Origin: Roseomonas sp. CECT 9278
GTDB taxonomy: Bacteria; Pseudomonadota; Alphaproteobacteria; Acetobacterales; Acetobacteraceae
NCBI RefSeq assembly: GCF_918698155.1
Contig: NZ_CAKKLX010000002.1
Location: forward strand, 1 to 64,000
Length of the DNA: 64,000 nucleotides
Direction: 5' to 3'
The translations under genes and the position numbers were made by a program. This document shows, in pieces, positions 52,546 to 60,900 of this stretch (positions are counted from its first letter, which is position 1; each line of letters starts with the position of its first letter). Under the pieces are notes generated by a model. It was not told the DNA's origin, did no database searches, and was given only the letters and a program-made list of their open reading frames with translations.

Positions 52546-54936
52546 CTAGTTTACGACGGCCCACGGCCCACGGCTCCGGCGCACGAGGCGGGGGGTTGGC
52601 GTTGGGGGCGTGGGGTCCGCGGCATCCGCAGCAGACGCGGCCTGCGCTCCCGCAAGGGTGGCGGTCGGCTGCCACACAACGAAGGACGGCTTGCTGATGT
52701 CCATGTCGCGGTGAATCGTCAAAAGCCGACCGACGATATCCCCGCCCCCCGGCTTCTCACCGCGATACCACCCCCTCCACTTCGCACCCTTATCAATCGC
52801 CGCGAGCTCAAAGGCGTTGTCCGGCCGTTGGAACCCGAGCGCACGCATGGCGTCACCGATCTCCTTGTCTGGGCACGACCTCCCATGGCCGATTAGGAAT
52901 TTCTGCACGTCGGCCGACCGGATCACGGCGTCGGGGAATGCTTCCAGAAATGGCTCCAGCGTGATGGCGTAGATGCTCAGCCGCGTGTGCGCCGCCAGCG
53001 TCGCCTCCATCTCGGCCCACAACTCGGTCGGCACCGCGAGTTCCGGCCGGGCACCCCCTGCCGCCTGGATGATCGCCTTCGCAGTGTCCCTCGCCTCGGC
53101 CCAAATCTGCTCCCGATTAGCGGTAAGGAAGGTGAAGTCCCCCATGCGCTGCACCGGCAGGGGGAGGAATCGCCGACTGCCGACCTGCGACCGTATGAAG
53201 TCCATGCCGTTGACAGTGCCGACGTTGATAAACCCGCGAGGCATGTTCAGCGTCGCGCGGCCATAGGCCATGCGCCCGGTGTCTTCCGTGCGGGTGAGGA
53301 ACGCCTTGTGCGACTCCCAATCCGACTTGTTGAACCCCTCCATCTCGGCCCATTCAACCACCGTCTTGCCGAGCGTTTGCTCCAAGACCTGGCGCGGGTC
53401 GTCCACGTTCAGCCGCGCATCGGTGAACCTCTCCGGCCCCCCGGCAGCGATGGCGCGCGCGAAGGATGACTTCCGGTAGCCGGACGCACCAACGAGCACA
53501 TTCATCACGTCCACCTTGGCGCCGGGATACAAGATGCGAAGCGCCTGCCCGAGGAACAGCGCCGCCGAACCCCACTCATTCAGGGGGGTTGCCGCCATGC
53601 CGAAGACCTCCTGGAGCACCTTGGCCATGCGCGGCGTGCCATCCCAGGCTGCGCGCGCCTCTAGCCAGTCTTGCATGGAGTGCTGCCGGGCAGCGTGACC
53701 GAGGGCGGCCAGCCCCGAATGGATCATCGGCGGCGAGAAGGTGACGCCTTCGCGCAGGGCGATAAACGCGATCAGGGGCGACAGGAGTTCGTCGCGCAGA
53801 GCGACGGCACCCCCCATGCCGTGAAGTGGGGCCTGGGGAATGGCAACGATCGGCGATTGTGGATTCGCCGCCTCAAGAAACAGATTCATGTCGAACAGGT
53901 CCAGGCGCGCGGTCAGGCCGATGCGCTGGAACGCGATCATCGCGTTGACAATGTCGCTGGGCTTGATGCCTTCGCGGTTGAAGCGGTAGCCGGCGGTAGC
54001 CGCGTGCCGGATTGAATCGGAGACGCCGCTTGCGACGATCGAACGCTTAGGCCGAGCCGCCTTGATGAACCCTTTCCATTCAACCTGAATGGAGCCGAGT
54101 TTGACGCCGCTAGCCTTGGCGAGATCGCGCAGGCGAAGGTCAATCTCCCCGGCAGACAGCGACCGCCATTGCGAGAACAGGGTGAGACGCTCGATCCACC
54201 CCTGGAGGATGGGCACGATGTCGCTCTTTTCGCGCCACACGTCGTTGGGATCGTGACCCGACATGGGCGAGGCGAAGATATGCACGATCTTACCGGCCAG
54301 CACGGCACGCATCGCCAGTTTCTGCGCTGAGTCCAAACCGGCCGGATCATTGTCCGCGCAGATACGCAGGTCCCTCAGGCCGGGGGGAAGATCTATCTCC
54401 TCCATGCCGCGCCGGCCGCAGCACGCCCAGCAGGACGAGCCCGGAAAGAGACGGACGACGGACATGGCGTCTTCCAGCCCCTCGGCGACATACAGCACGC
54501 CGTCCTTCGGCTGGCCGAGGCAGATCGCCGCCCCGTATGCTTCGCCAACCGTGATGCGGTCGTTGCGAGTGCCGACTTTGACCTTCTCCCCCTGCTTGTT
54601 GACGGCTGTCCGCTGAATGGCGGCGATCAACCCGTCCTTGTCCAGCAGGGGCGCCACCAGCCAGAAACCCGAATAGTCGAGGTCAAGGTCTAGTGCCGGA
54701 TCAAGGTCATCGCACTGAACCTTGAGTAGATGCCGCTCATTTTCCAGCAGGGGCAGCAATCCACGGCTCGCAAGATAGATGCCGACCGGATGATCCTCAG
54801 GAACGGGGGAGATACCTTTCTTGTAGAGCGCCCGCGCCCGCTTGACGGTTGTCCCTAGGTCCTGCGAGCGTTCGTAGTCGCTGCCATCTAATGCTTGCGC
54901 GTCGGGATTTTCGCTGCTATAATTATCGTCAGACAT
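52546..54936 (-). CDS. Toprim-VapE replication protein (primase/helicase type)
   Basis: 796 residues. The N-part has a Toprim domain (YVAEGLEDAMSVVRLFPG ... LRDLRICADNDPAGLDSAQ) as in DnaG-type primases. The C-part has a VirE/VapE P-loop domain with Walker A VGASGYRKSSFARAI (about 480-495), followed by VVEWAEMEGFNKSDWESHK and the stretch NVGTVNGMDFIRSQVGSRR. Such proteins start replication of phages, satellites and islands. The start overlaps the AlpA-like gene by 8 bases. Confidence 0.88.
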   Translation of the reverse strand: MSDDNYSSENPDAQALDGSDYERSQDLGTTVKRARALYKKGISPVPEDHPVGIYLASRGLLPLLENERHLLKVQCDDLDPALDLDLDYSGFWLVAPLLDKDGLIAAIQRTAVNKQGEKVKVGTRNDRITVGEAYGAAICLGQPKDGVLYVAEGLEDAMSVVRLFPGSSCWACCGRRGMEEIDLPPGLRDLRICADNDPAGLDSAQKLAMRAVLAGKIVHIFASPMSGHDPNDVWREKSDIVPILQGWIERLTLFSQWRSLSAGEIDLRLRDLAKASGVKLGSIQVEWKGFIKAARPKRSIVASGVSDSIRHAATAGYRFNREGIKPSDIVNAMIAFQRIGLTARLDLFDMNLFLEAANPQSPIVAIPQAPLHGMGGAVALRDELLSPLIAFIALREGVTFSPPMIHSGLAALGHAARQHSMQDWLEARAAWDGTPRMAKVLQEVFGMAATPLNEWGSAALFLGQALRILYPGAKVDVMNVLVGASGYRKSSFARAIAAGGPERFTDARLNVDDPRQVLEQTLGKTVVEWAEMEGFNKSDWESHKAFLTRTEDTGRMAYGRATLNMPRGFINVGTVNGMDFIRSQVGSRRFLPLPVQRMGDFTFLTANREQIWAEARDTAKAIIQAAGGARPELAVPTELWAEMEATLAAHTRLSIYAITLEPFLEAFPDAVIRSADVQKFLIGHGRSCPDKEIGDAMRALGFQRPDNAFELAAIDKGAKWRGWYRGEKPGGGDIVGRLLTIHRDMDISKPSFVVWQPTATLAGAQAASAADAADPTPPTPTPRLVRRSRGPWAVVN

Positions 54937-55261
54937 CTTGTTGATCCTTGATGTTCTGGATTGCCGAGTTGAGGCGGCGGTCTACTGGCCTATGTCTTCC
55001 GGGGATGAGTTCCTGCGCCCGCTCCTGATCACCCAGGGGCGGGCGCGAATGTTTTCGAGGCTTGATGGCGTGTCGCAGCGCCCACGTCTCCCTCCATTCC
55101 AAGTATTTCTCGATCTGGGCTTTGGACCAGACGTAGCGGTTGTTGAGCATCCGGGGACGCGGCAGTTTCCCATTCTTGACTTGCCAGTGTATCGTCTGAC
55201 GAGACCGGAAAATACCGAGGGCCATCAGATCGTCACTGATCACGACTTCGGGCAGGTCCAT
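54929..55261 (-). CDS. AlpA/MerR-like helix-turn-helix protein
   Basis: 110 residues. The N-half (LMALGIFRSRQTIHWQVKNG ... NRYVWSKAQIEKYLEWRE) is an AlpA-like DNA-binding unit. AlpA proteins activate excision or early genes in satellites and prophages. GGAG lies 8 bases before the ATG at 55261, and the region upstream is AT-rich and promoter-like. It is translated into the Toprim-VapE gene. Confidence 0.75.
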   Translation of the reverse strand: MDLPEVVISDDLMALGIFRSRQTIHWQVKNGKLPRPRMLNNRYVWSKAQIEKYLEWRETWALRHAIKPRKHSRPPLGDQERAQELIPGRHRPVDRRLNSAIQNIKDQQDV

Positions 55262-55492
55262 AGAATTACTCCATATGAATACTTAAAGTGTGGCAGGCGC
55301 GTCGCTGACGTGACTAGCCCGCATGTTTCTGTATGCGAGCGATGTGCTTTCTGAGTAACAGGGCTTGCCAGGGGGCCTATTCTGAGCCCTCTGCGGTGCC
55401 GGCCGGTGCATGGGTGCGGGCGCATGGCCAGGGCGGCTCCCTTGGCGCTACCGGGCAAGGCCGAATGGGCATTCGGGCAGGGGGCGCTGGGC

Positions 55493-55573
55493 CTATCGCC
55501 AAAGGCTGCCGTGGGTCAGGGCCAGAAAGCCGATCAACGACAGCCCAAGGCCGATCCACAGGCGGGCGATCAC
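55493..55573 (-). CDS. 26-residue membrane peptide
   Basis: IARLWIGLGLSLIGFLALTH after the start codon: a single membrane helix with a short basic end. GTG at 55573 overlaps the preceding stop (GTGA). No other support exists beyond coupling and the clear hydrophobic pattern. Small phage membrane peptides and type I toxins have this form. Confidence 0.45.
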   Translation of the reverse strand: MIARLWIGLGLSLIGFLALTHGSLWR

Positions 55574-55821
55574 AGCGCCACCCCCTGGCCGAGGATCACC
55601 CGGCGACGATTGATGGTGCGGCGCTCGTGCTTCCGCACCCAGGCACGCAAGTCGCCCATGCGGTAGCGGACCCAGCGACCGTTCTTGATGTATTTCGGGC
55701 CGATGCCTTGGACAGCCCACTCCTCAAGGAGTTGGTGCCGGCAATCCAGGTAGGTGGCGGCTTCTTTGCGACGGAGGAGAGTTTCGTCAGGCCAAGCGGC
55801 GACTTCTGCGCGCAGACTCAT
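55570..55821 (-). CDS. HTH_17 (excisionase-like) protein
   Basis: 83 residues with a helix-turn-helix of excisionase/MerR-like type (RRKEAATYLDCRHQLLEEWA ... RWVRYRMGDLRAWVRKH). Placed just after integrase, it is a candidate recombination directionality factor. Confidence 0.75.
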   Translation of the reverse strand: MSLRAEVAAWPDETLLRRKEAATYLDCRHQLLEEWAVQGIGPKYIKNGRWVRYRMGDLRAWVRKHERRTINRRRVILGQGVAL

Positions 55822-55994
55822 AGCGGGGGTCCCGAATATCGGGTTGTCCCCCGTCTAGAGCCTTGGGCTCCGCCGCACGCGGGCTCCTGGCGGGGAGCCT
55901 CACTCCTTGCCGGGAGTGTGCGGGTCTTTCTCGGGTGGGCTTGACCGGTTCAAACCTCGCGGTGCCGGGGCCGCTGCTAGGGTAGCCCAGGGAG

Positions 55995-57068
55995 TTATTC
56001 CGCCGCAAGTCTCGCTTGCAGCCGGGCTACCACTCTCTCCATGGCGGGCCGCATGTCGCTAGCCTTGGCGACATATCCGAACGTCACCCCCGGCACCTTG
56101 TGATTCACCAGCAGGGCGATCTCGAACGGGGTCAGGCCAGCCTCAACCGCGGTGGATATGAACACGCGACGCAGCGAGTGGGGGGACCAGCGAAGGTCGC
56201 CGAACCGCTTGACCTCGCCGGGGCTGAGCCTTGCGTTGAACAGCGGGAACACGCGCTGCCCCCGGCTATGCGGCCGGGCTTGCCCAAGGAGCTCAACATG
56301 GGCGGCGGTTAGCGGCAGAGTGAACGCCTTGGAGGATCCACCTTTGGGATTGGGCACGAACAGCGTGTCCCCCCGGATCGCGTCCCATCTCATGGTCTTG
56401 ACGTCGCCGCTGCGAAGGCCGGTCAACAACATGAAGCGGAGCATGGTGCGGCGAAGCGGATTGACGACGGCCGTGTCCAGCCCCGTGCTCCATTCAGGAA
56501 GCCGTGCCAGCAAGGCCGATTCATCCACCGGCCGCTGAGCGTGCCAGTTGATCGCGATGGTGGGGCAGGCGGGCAGATGCGGGTCGAGTTTCTGCGCGGC
56601 GGACCACCACGCCCGAAACCCCTTCGCCCCGTTGTTCGCTGCCTTGGGGCCTCGGTCGCGTGTGACCTTCTCATGCCGACGCTGCATGTCCACGCGGCTG
56701 ATCTTCGCTAGGTCGGTGTCCTGCCAGTCGCCGAAGTGCAGGGTGAGATACTCGCGGTGATTCCGCAGCGTGGATGCGGCGCGCGGCTTCTGCTTCTTCC
56801 AGAGGCCGTATGCGGCCTCCACGGTCAGCCCCATGGGGCGCCCCGTGTCGTCGGCGGCCAGGAGTTCCAGCGTGCGCTGGCGAGCGGCGGCGGGGCTGAG
56901 AGCGGGCCAGCCTCCCACGCGGACCCAGCGGTTGCGACGCTTGAGCATCCACGTCTTGGTCGCCTTGCCGACAACCAGGTAGAGGCCGCGCTGGCGCTCG
57001 TCTTGGATGCGGATTTGCGCCTGTCCTTCGGGCGGATTCAGCGCGGCTATCACGCGTTCGGTCAGCAT
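55995..57068 (-). CDS. Tyrosine-recombinase integrase
   Basis: 357 residues. An N-terminal arm-binding domain (GLYLVVGKATKTWMLKRR), a core-binding SAM-like domain, and the catalytic domain with Arg in LTGLRSGDVKTMRW (about 217), HSLRR (about 300) and the Tyr in VTFGYVAK (about 331). It would carry out integration at the 15-bp core. It starts 122 bases from the right core. Confidence 0.93.
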   Translation of the reverse strand: MLTERVIAALNPPEGQAQIRIQDERQRGLYLVVGKATKTWMLKRRNRWVRVGGWPALSPAAARQRTLELLAADDTGRPMGLTVEAAYGLWKKQKPRAASTLRNHREYLTLHFGDWQDTDLAKISRVDMQRRHEKVTRDRGPKAANNGAKGFRAWWSAAQKLDPHLPACPTIAINWHAQRPVDESALLARLPEWSTGLDTAVVNPLRRTMLRFMLLTGLRSGDVKTMRWDAIRGDTLFVPNPKGGSSKAFTLPLTAAHVELLGQARPHSRGQRVFPLFNARLSPGEVKRFGDLRWSPHSLRRVFISTAVEAGLTPFEIALLVNHKVPGVTFGYVAKASDMRPAMERVVARLQARLAAE

Positions 57069-57069
57069 T

Positions 57070-57079
57070 GGCTATGCAC
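57070..57079 (+). repeat. Possible integrase arm site, right
   Basis: GGCTATGCAC, identical to 47223-47232 and in the same orientation, just upstream of the integrase start. Confidence 0.35.
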
Positions 57080-57189
57080 CCTCTAAGCACGGGCTGCACC
57101 ATGCCACGCCACACCGGGGAATACCATGAATGGCGGTTTGCCGGGCCTTTCCGGGTCCCCCCGTGCCGACCCAGGCATGGGGTTAACTA

Positions 57190-57204
57190 CTGCTGGAACG
57201 GCGT
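57190..57204. mobile_element. Right attachment core
   Basis: CTGCTGGAACGGCGT, identical to 47155-47169. Element sequence lies to the left, host to the right. Confidence 0.9.
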
Positions 57205-57234
57205 GACCGGGATGATGGCGGCGGCGATGCTCAT
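57190..57234 (-). pseudogene. Stranded original 5' end of the metallo-hydrolase gene
   Basis: Reads MSIAAAIIPVTPFQQ then TAG. The last five residues are the core, and the sequence aligns with the current N-terminus MLQATIILVTPFQQ at 47196. Removing the element would rejoin it to the gene body at 47155. Confidence 0.88.
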
Positions 57235-57277
57235 GCGGCCGACCTTCGCGCGCGCCCGCCGCGACGTCCAGCCGCGC

Positions 57278-57763
57278 TCAGGGGGCCACCAGCGCCGGCA
57301 GCACCTCGGCGCGCAGCTTCTCGATATTGCCGCGCGCCACCTCCGGGGACCCCGCGACCGACCGCGCGATCACCATGGCGCCGTCGCGCAGCAGCACCAG
57401 CGTGGACCCGGCCACGGCGCCGGCGCGATAGGCCGAGACCCAGCCCACCGCCGGCCCCAGGTCGGCCCGCTGCACCCGGCAGGTCGGGTTGCGGCCGCGG
57501 CATTGCTGGTCGAGCACGGCGATGGTCGTGGCGCCGGAGCGCAGCCGCGCCTCGGTCCCGTCCTCCTGGCGGCCGACCCGCAATTCGACCGCGGGCGCGC
57601 CGTCGCAGCCGGGGCAGGTCAGGGTCATGCGCTGGTCCTCGACCTGCGCGATGTAGCCTTCGCCCAGCGCCGCCACCGCGCGCGCCTGCAGCGCGGCAAG
57701 GTCCTGCCCCTGCGCCGCGCCGCCGGCCAGCACCACCATCGCCAGGGCCATCCGCCACCGCAT
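57278..57763 (-). CDS. Periplasmic unknown protein
   Basis: 161 residues. Signal peptide MRWRMALAMVVLAGGAAQGQ, then a domain with two Cys pairs (TLTCPGCDG and QQCRGRNPTC) likely forming disulfides. No family recognised. The ATG at 57763 puts the signal first. It is host sequence just outside the element, 43 bases beyond the original metallo-hydrolase start and in the same direction, so it may have been the gene before it in an operon. Confidence 0.75.
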   Translation of the reverse strand: MRWRMALAMVVLAGGAAQGQDLAALQARAVAALGEGYIAQVEDQRMTLTCPGCDGAPAVELRVGRQEDGTEARLRSGATTIAVLDQQCRGRNPTCRVQRADLGPAVGWVSAYRAGAVAGSTLVLLRDGAMVIARSVAGSPEVARGNIEKLRAEVLPALVAP

Positions 57764-57952
57764 CGCCGCGCCATCCTCCGCCCTGCCTCGGGGCGCGCAG
57801 AGTCCGGCCGGCGGCGCGCCCGCGTCAAGCGCCCCGCGGGGCCGGGTGCGGCCGCGCCGCCCCTGCGGGACCACCCGGCAATTTTCGCCGGGCTGTTCAT
57901 TGTTCATTCAACTTCTGCGCGCTTTCCTGCATTGATCGGATCGCAGGACGCG

Positions 57953-60900
57953 ATGACCACCTACGCCTTCACCGATGTCGCCGGCACCAGCCTTGCCTTC
58001 GTGCCGGCCCAGGACCTGCTTGTCCTGCCGTTCGGCGTGCCGGCGGCCGCGCTGCGCTTCGCGGCGTCGGGCAGCGACCTGCTGGTCAGCCTGGGGCCGG
58101 ATTCGGTGCGGCTGCTGGGCATCGGCTTCGGCGGGGCGGGGTTCACGGCCGCCAACCTGGCGACCCAGGATGGCAGCCTGCTGATCCTCGATGGCCCGGC
58201 CGGCAATGTGCGCGTCGGCAGCAGCAGCGGCGACTGGATCGGCGCCGATCGCGGCGGCGACGACCGCATCACCGCCGATGCCGGGGACGACTACATCCAC
58301 GCCGAGGCGGGGCTCAGCCCGCTCGACACCATCGATGGCGGGGCGGGCACGGGGGACCTGCTCTATCTCTCCGGCAGCGTCTCGGTGGTGCTGGGGCCGC
58401 TGACCGTCACCGGGATCGAACGCTTCGAGGTCGGCCCGGGCACCGTCTCGCTGACCCTCGATGCCGCCACCGTCGCGACCGCCACCCTGGCGGCCGGGGC
58501 GGTCTTCACGATCGACGGCACGGCGCAGGGCAGCGGGCAGCGCCTGTGGGTCGATGGCCGCGCGGTGACCGCCGGCGGCATGGCGCTGCTGGCCGGCGGC
58601 GGGGATGATTCGCTGGCCGGCGGCAGCGGCGGCGACACGCTGCTGGGCGCCGCCGGGGACGACACGCTGGATGGCGCCGGGGGCGACGACACGCTGTCGG
58701 GCGGCGGTGGCATCGACCTGCTGACCGGCGGGCTGGGCGACGACCTGTTCCTGTTCGACGTGGCGGGCCTGGCCAACAGCCCGCCGGCGACGCCCGACCT
58801 GGTGGCGGATTTCGCCGGCGGCGGCGTGGCTGGGGGCGACCGCATCGGCCTGCCCGGCGTCGCCGCCATCGGCCTGGGGCTGACCTTCCATGTCGGCGCC
58901 GCCGACTTCGTCTTCGAAGGCTATGCCGAATCGGGCGTGCAGCTGCCCGCCGCGCGGATCGGCGACGGCTTCGCCGACGTCATGTGGCGCCTGGTCGAGG
59001 GCGAGGCCTGGCGCTTCGAGCTCTGGGCCGACCTCAACGACGATGGCCGCTTCAGCCCCGGCGACCTGTTCCTGCGGATCGCGGTGGCGGCGGGGGACAC
59101 CGCCACCACCCTGGCGCCGGGCGACTTCGTGGCGGGCTTCGCCGGGCTGGTGGGCAGCGCGGGCAATGATTCCTTCGCCGGGCTCGGCGGCACCGACGAC
59201 CAGCTCTGGGGCGAGGGCGGCAACGACGTGCTGTCGGGCGGCGACGGCGTCGATGTGCTCGAAGGCGGCCTCGGCAACGACACGCTGCGCGGCGACGACC
59301 TGGCGGACCAGCTGCGCGGCGGGCCGGGCTCCGACTGGCTCGAGGGCGGCGAGGGCTGGGACACGCTCTATGCCTTCGACAACCTGTCCCCCGAGACCGA
59401 GGCGCCGGAGGACCGCAACCTCCTCGATGGCGCCGCCGGGCGGGACATGCTGTTCGGCGGCGCCGGCCTGGACACGCTGCTGGGCGGGGAGGGCGACGAC
59501 CTGCTCTGGGGCGGCGAGGGCAACGACAACCTGGCCGGCGGCGAGGGGATCGACCTGCTCTATGGGCTGGAGGGCGACGACGTCCTCGATGGCGGCGGCG
59601 CGGAGGACACGCTGCTGGGCGGCCTCGGCGCCGATACCTTCACCGGCGGCGCCGGCGCGGACCTGTTCATCATCGACCTGTCGACCGGCGGCCAGGCCGA
59701 GGCCACCGGCGACGCCCCGGACTGGATCACCGATTTCGACCCGGCGCAGGGCGACGTGCTGTCGCTCGCGCTGGTCGGCGGGCTGGTCGGCGGCGCCTTC
59801 GGCCCCGGGCCGCTCGCCTGGCGCGGCGCGCTGGCGCCGCGCGACCTGGCCCTGGGCGTGGGCCTCGGCACGGTCCTGCCGGGGTCCGACCTCGGGCCGG
59901 GCTACTACCAGTCCTGGTTCCTGCCGGCGGTCTCGGGTGGGCTCGCGGCGGGCGGCTGGTTCATCGTCGACCTCGACCAGGACCTGGTGATCGGCGCGGA
60001 TGACGCGATCATCCGCATCGGCGGGCCGGCCGCCCCGATCGCGCTGGCGCCCGAGCACTTCGCCGAGGGCACCTTCCGCCTGCGCGTCGGCACCGCCGGC
60101 GCCGACGTGCTGCTGGCCGCCGCCGACGGGCAGGAGATGTTCGGCCTGGCCGGCAATGACCGCCTGACCGGGCGCAACGCCGCCGACCGGCTGGTCGGCG
60201 GGGAGGGCGACGACACGCTGCTGGGCGCCGGCGGGATCGACCAGCTCTGGGGCGGCGCGGGCAATGACAGCCTGGACGGCGGCGCCGCCGACGACGAGCT
60301 GTTCGTCGAGGGCCCGGGCATCGAGGAGCAGGACGGCATCTTCGCCCGCAACACCCTGGCCGGCGGCGATGGCAATGACAGCCTGTGGGGCGCCGATGGG
60401 CGCGAATCCCTCGATGGCGGGCTGGGCGCCGACCGCCTGCATGGCGGCGTCGGCCTCGATACGCTGCTGGGCGGGGAGGGCGACGACACCATCATCGCGG
60501 GCGATGGCGCCGACCTGGTGGTGGGCGGGGCGGGCGCCGATTCGATCGATGCCGCTTCCGGCGACGACACGGTCGACTACGACCCGGCGGACAGCCTGGT
60601 CGATGGCGGGGACGACAACGACCTGCTGGTGCTGGCGGCGGCCGCCAGCATCGCGCTGGAAAGCAGCATCGACCAGGTGGCCGGCGGCGGCATCACCCGC
60701 GGCTTCGAGGGGGTCGATGCCTCGGCCGTGGCGGTGGCGATCACCCTGGCGGGGTCGACCGCGCGCAACCGGCTGGTGGGCGGCATCGGCGGCGACTGGA
60801 TCGAGGGGCGCGACAACAACGACACGCTGGAGGGCGGCGGCGGCGCCGACACCATCGATGGCGGGGCGGGCGACGACCTGGTGCAGGGCGGGGTGGGCGG

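Larger units (their letters stand above)
47155..57204 (-). mobile_element. Integrated element resembling a phage satellite (PICI-like)
   Basis: About 10 kb bounded by the 15-bp core CTGCTGGAACGGCGT at both ends. Right-end module: tyrosine integrase, HTH_17 protein, AlpA-like protein, Toprim-VapE replication protein. Left part: a string of very small overlapping genes and AT-rich membrane-protein genes. Nearly all genes are on the minus strand. No capsid, tail, terminase, relaxase or type IV secretion gene is seen. Base composition varies and is lower in GC than the host in several parts. Integrase + AlpA + primase without virion genes fits a phage satellite, though a plasmid-like integrative element is possible. 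Confidence 0.85.

Noticed and set aside
52441-52896. Plus-strand frame of 151 codons at the end of the Toprim-VapE gene
   Set aside because: It overlaps the coding 3' end of a well-supported gene and reads as basic low-complexity sequence.
55947-55956. GGTTCAAACC, like a tRNA T-loop
   Set aside because: The flanking bases do not pair into a T-arm, and no acceptor or anticodon stem fits.
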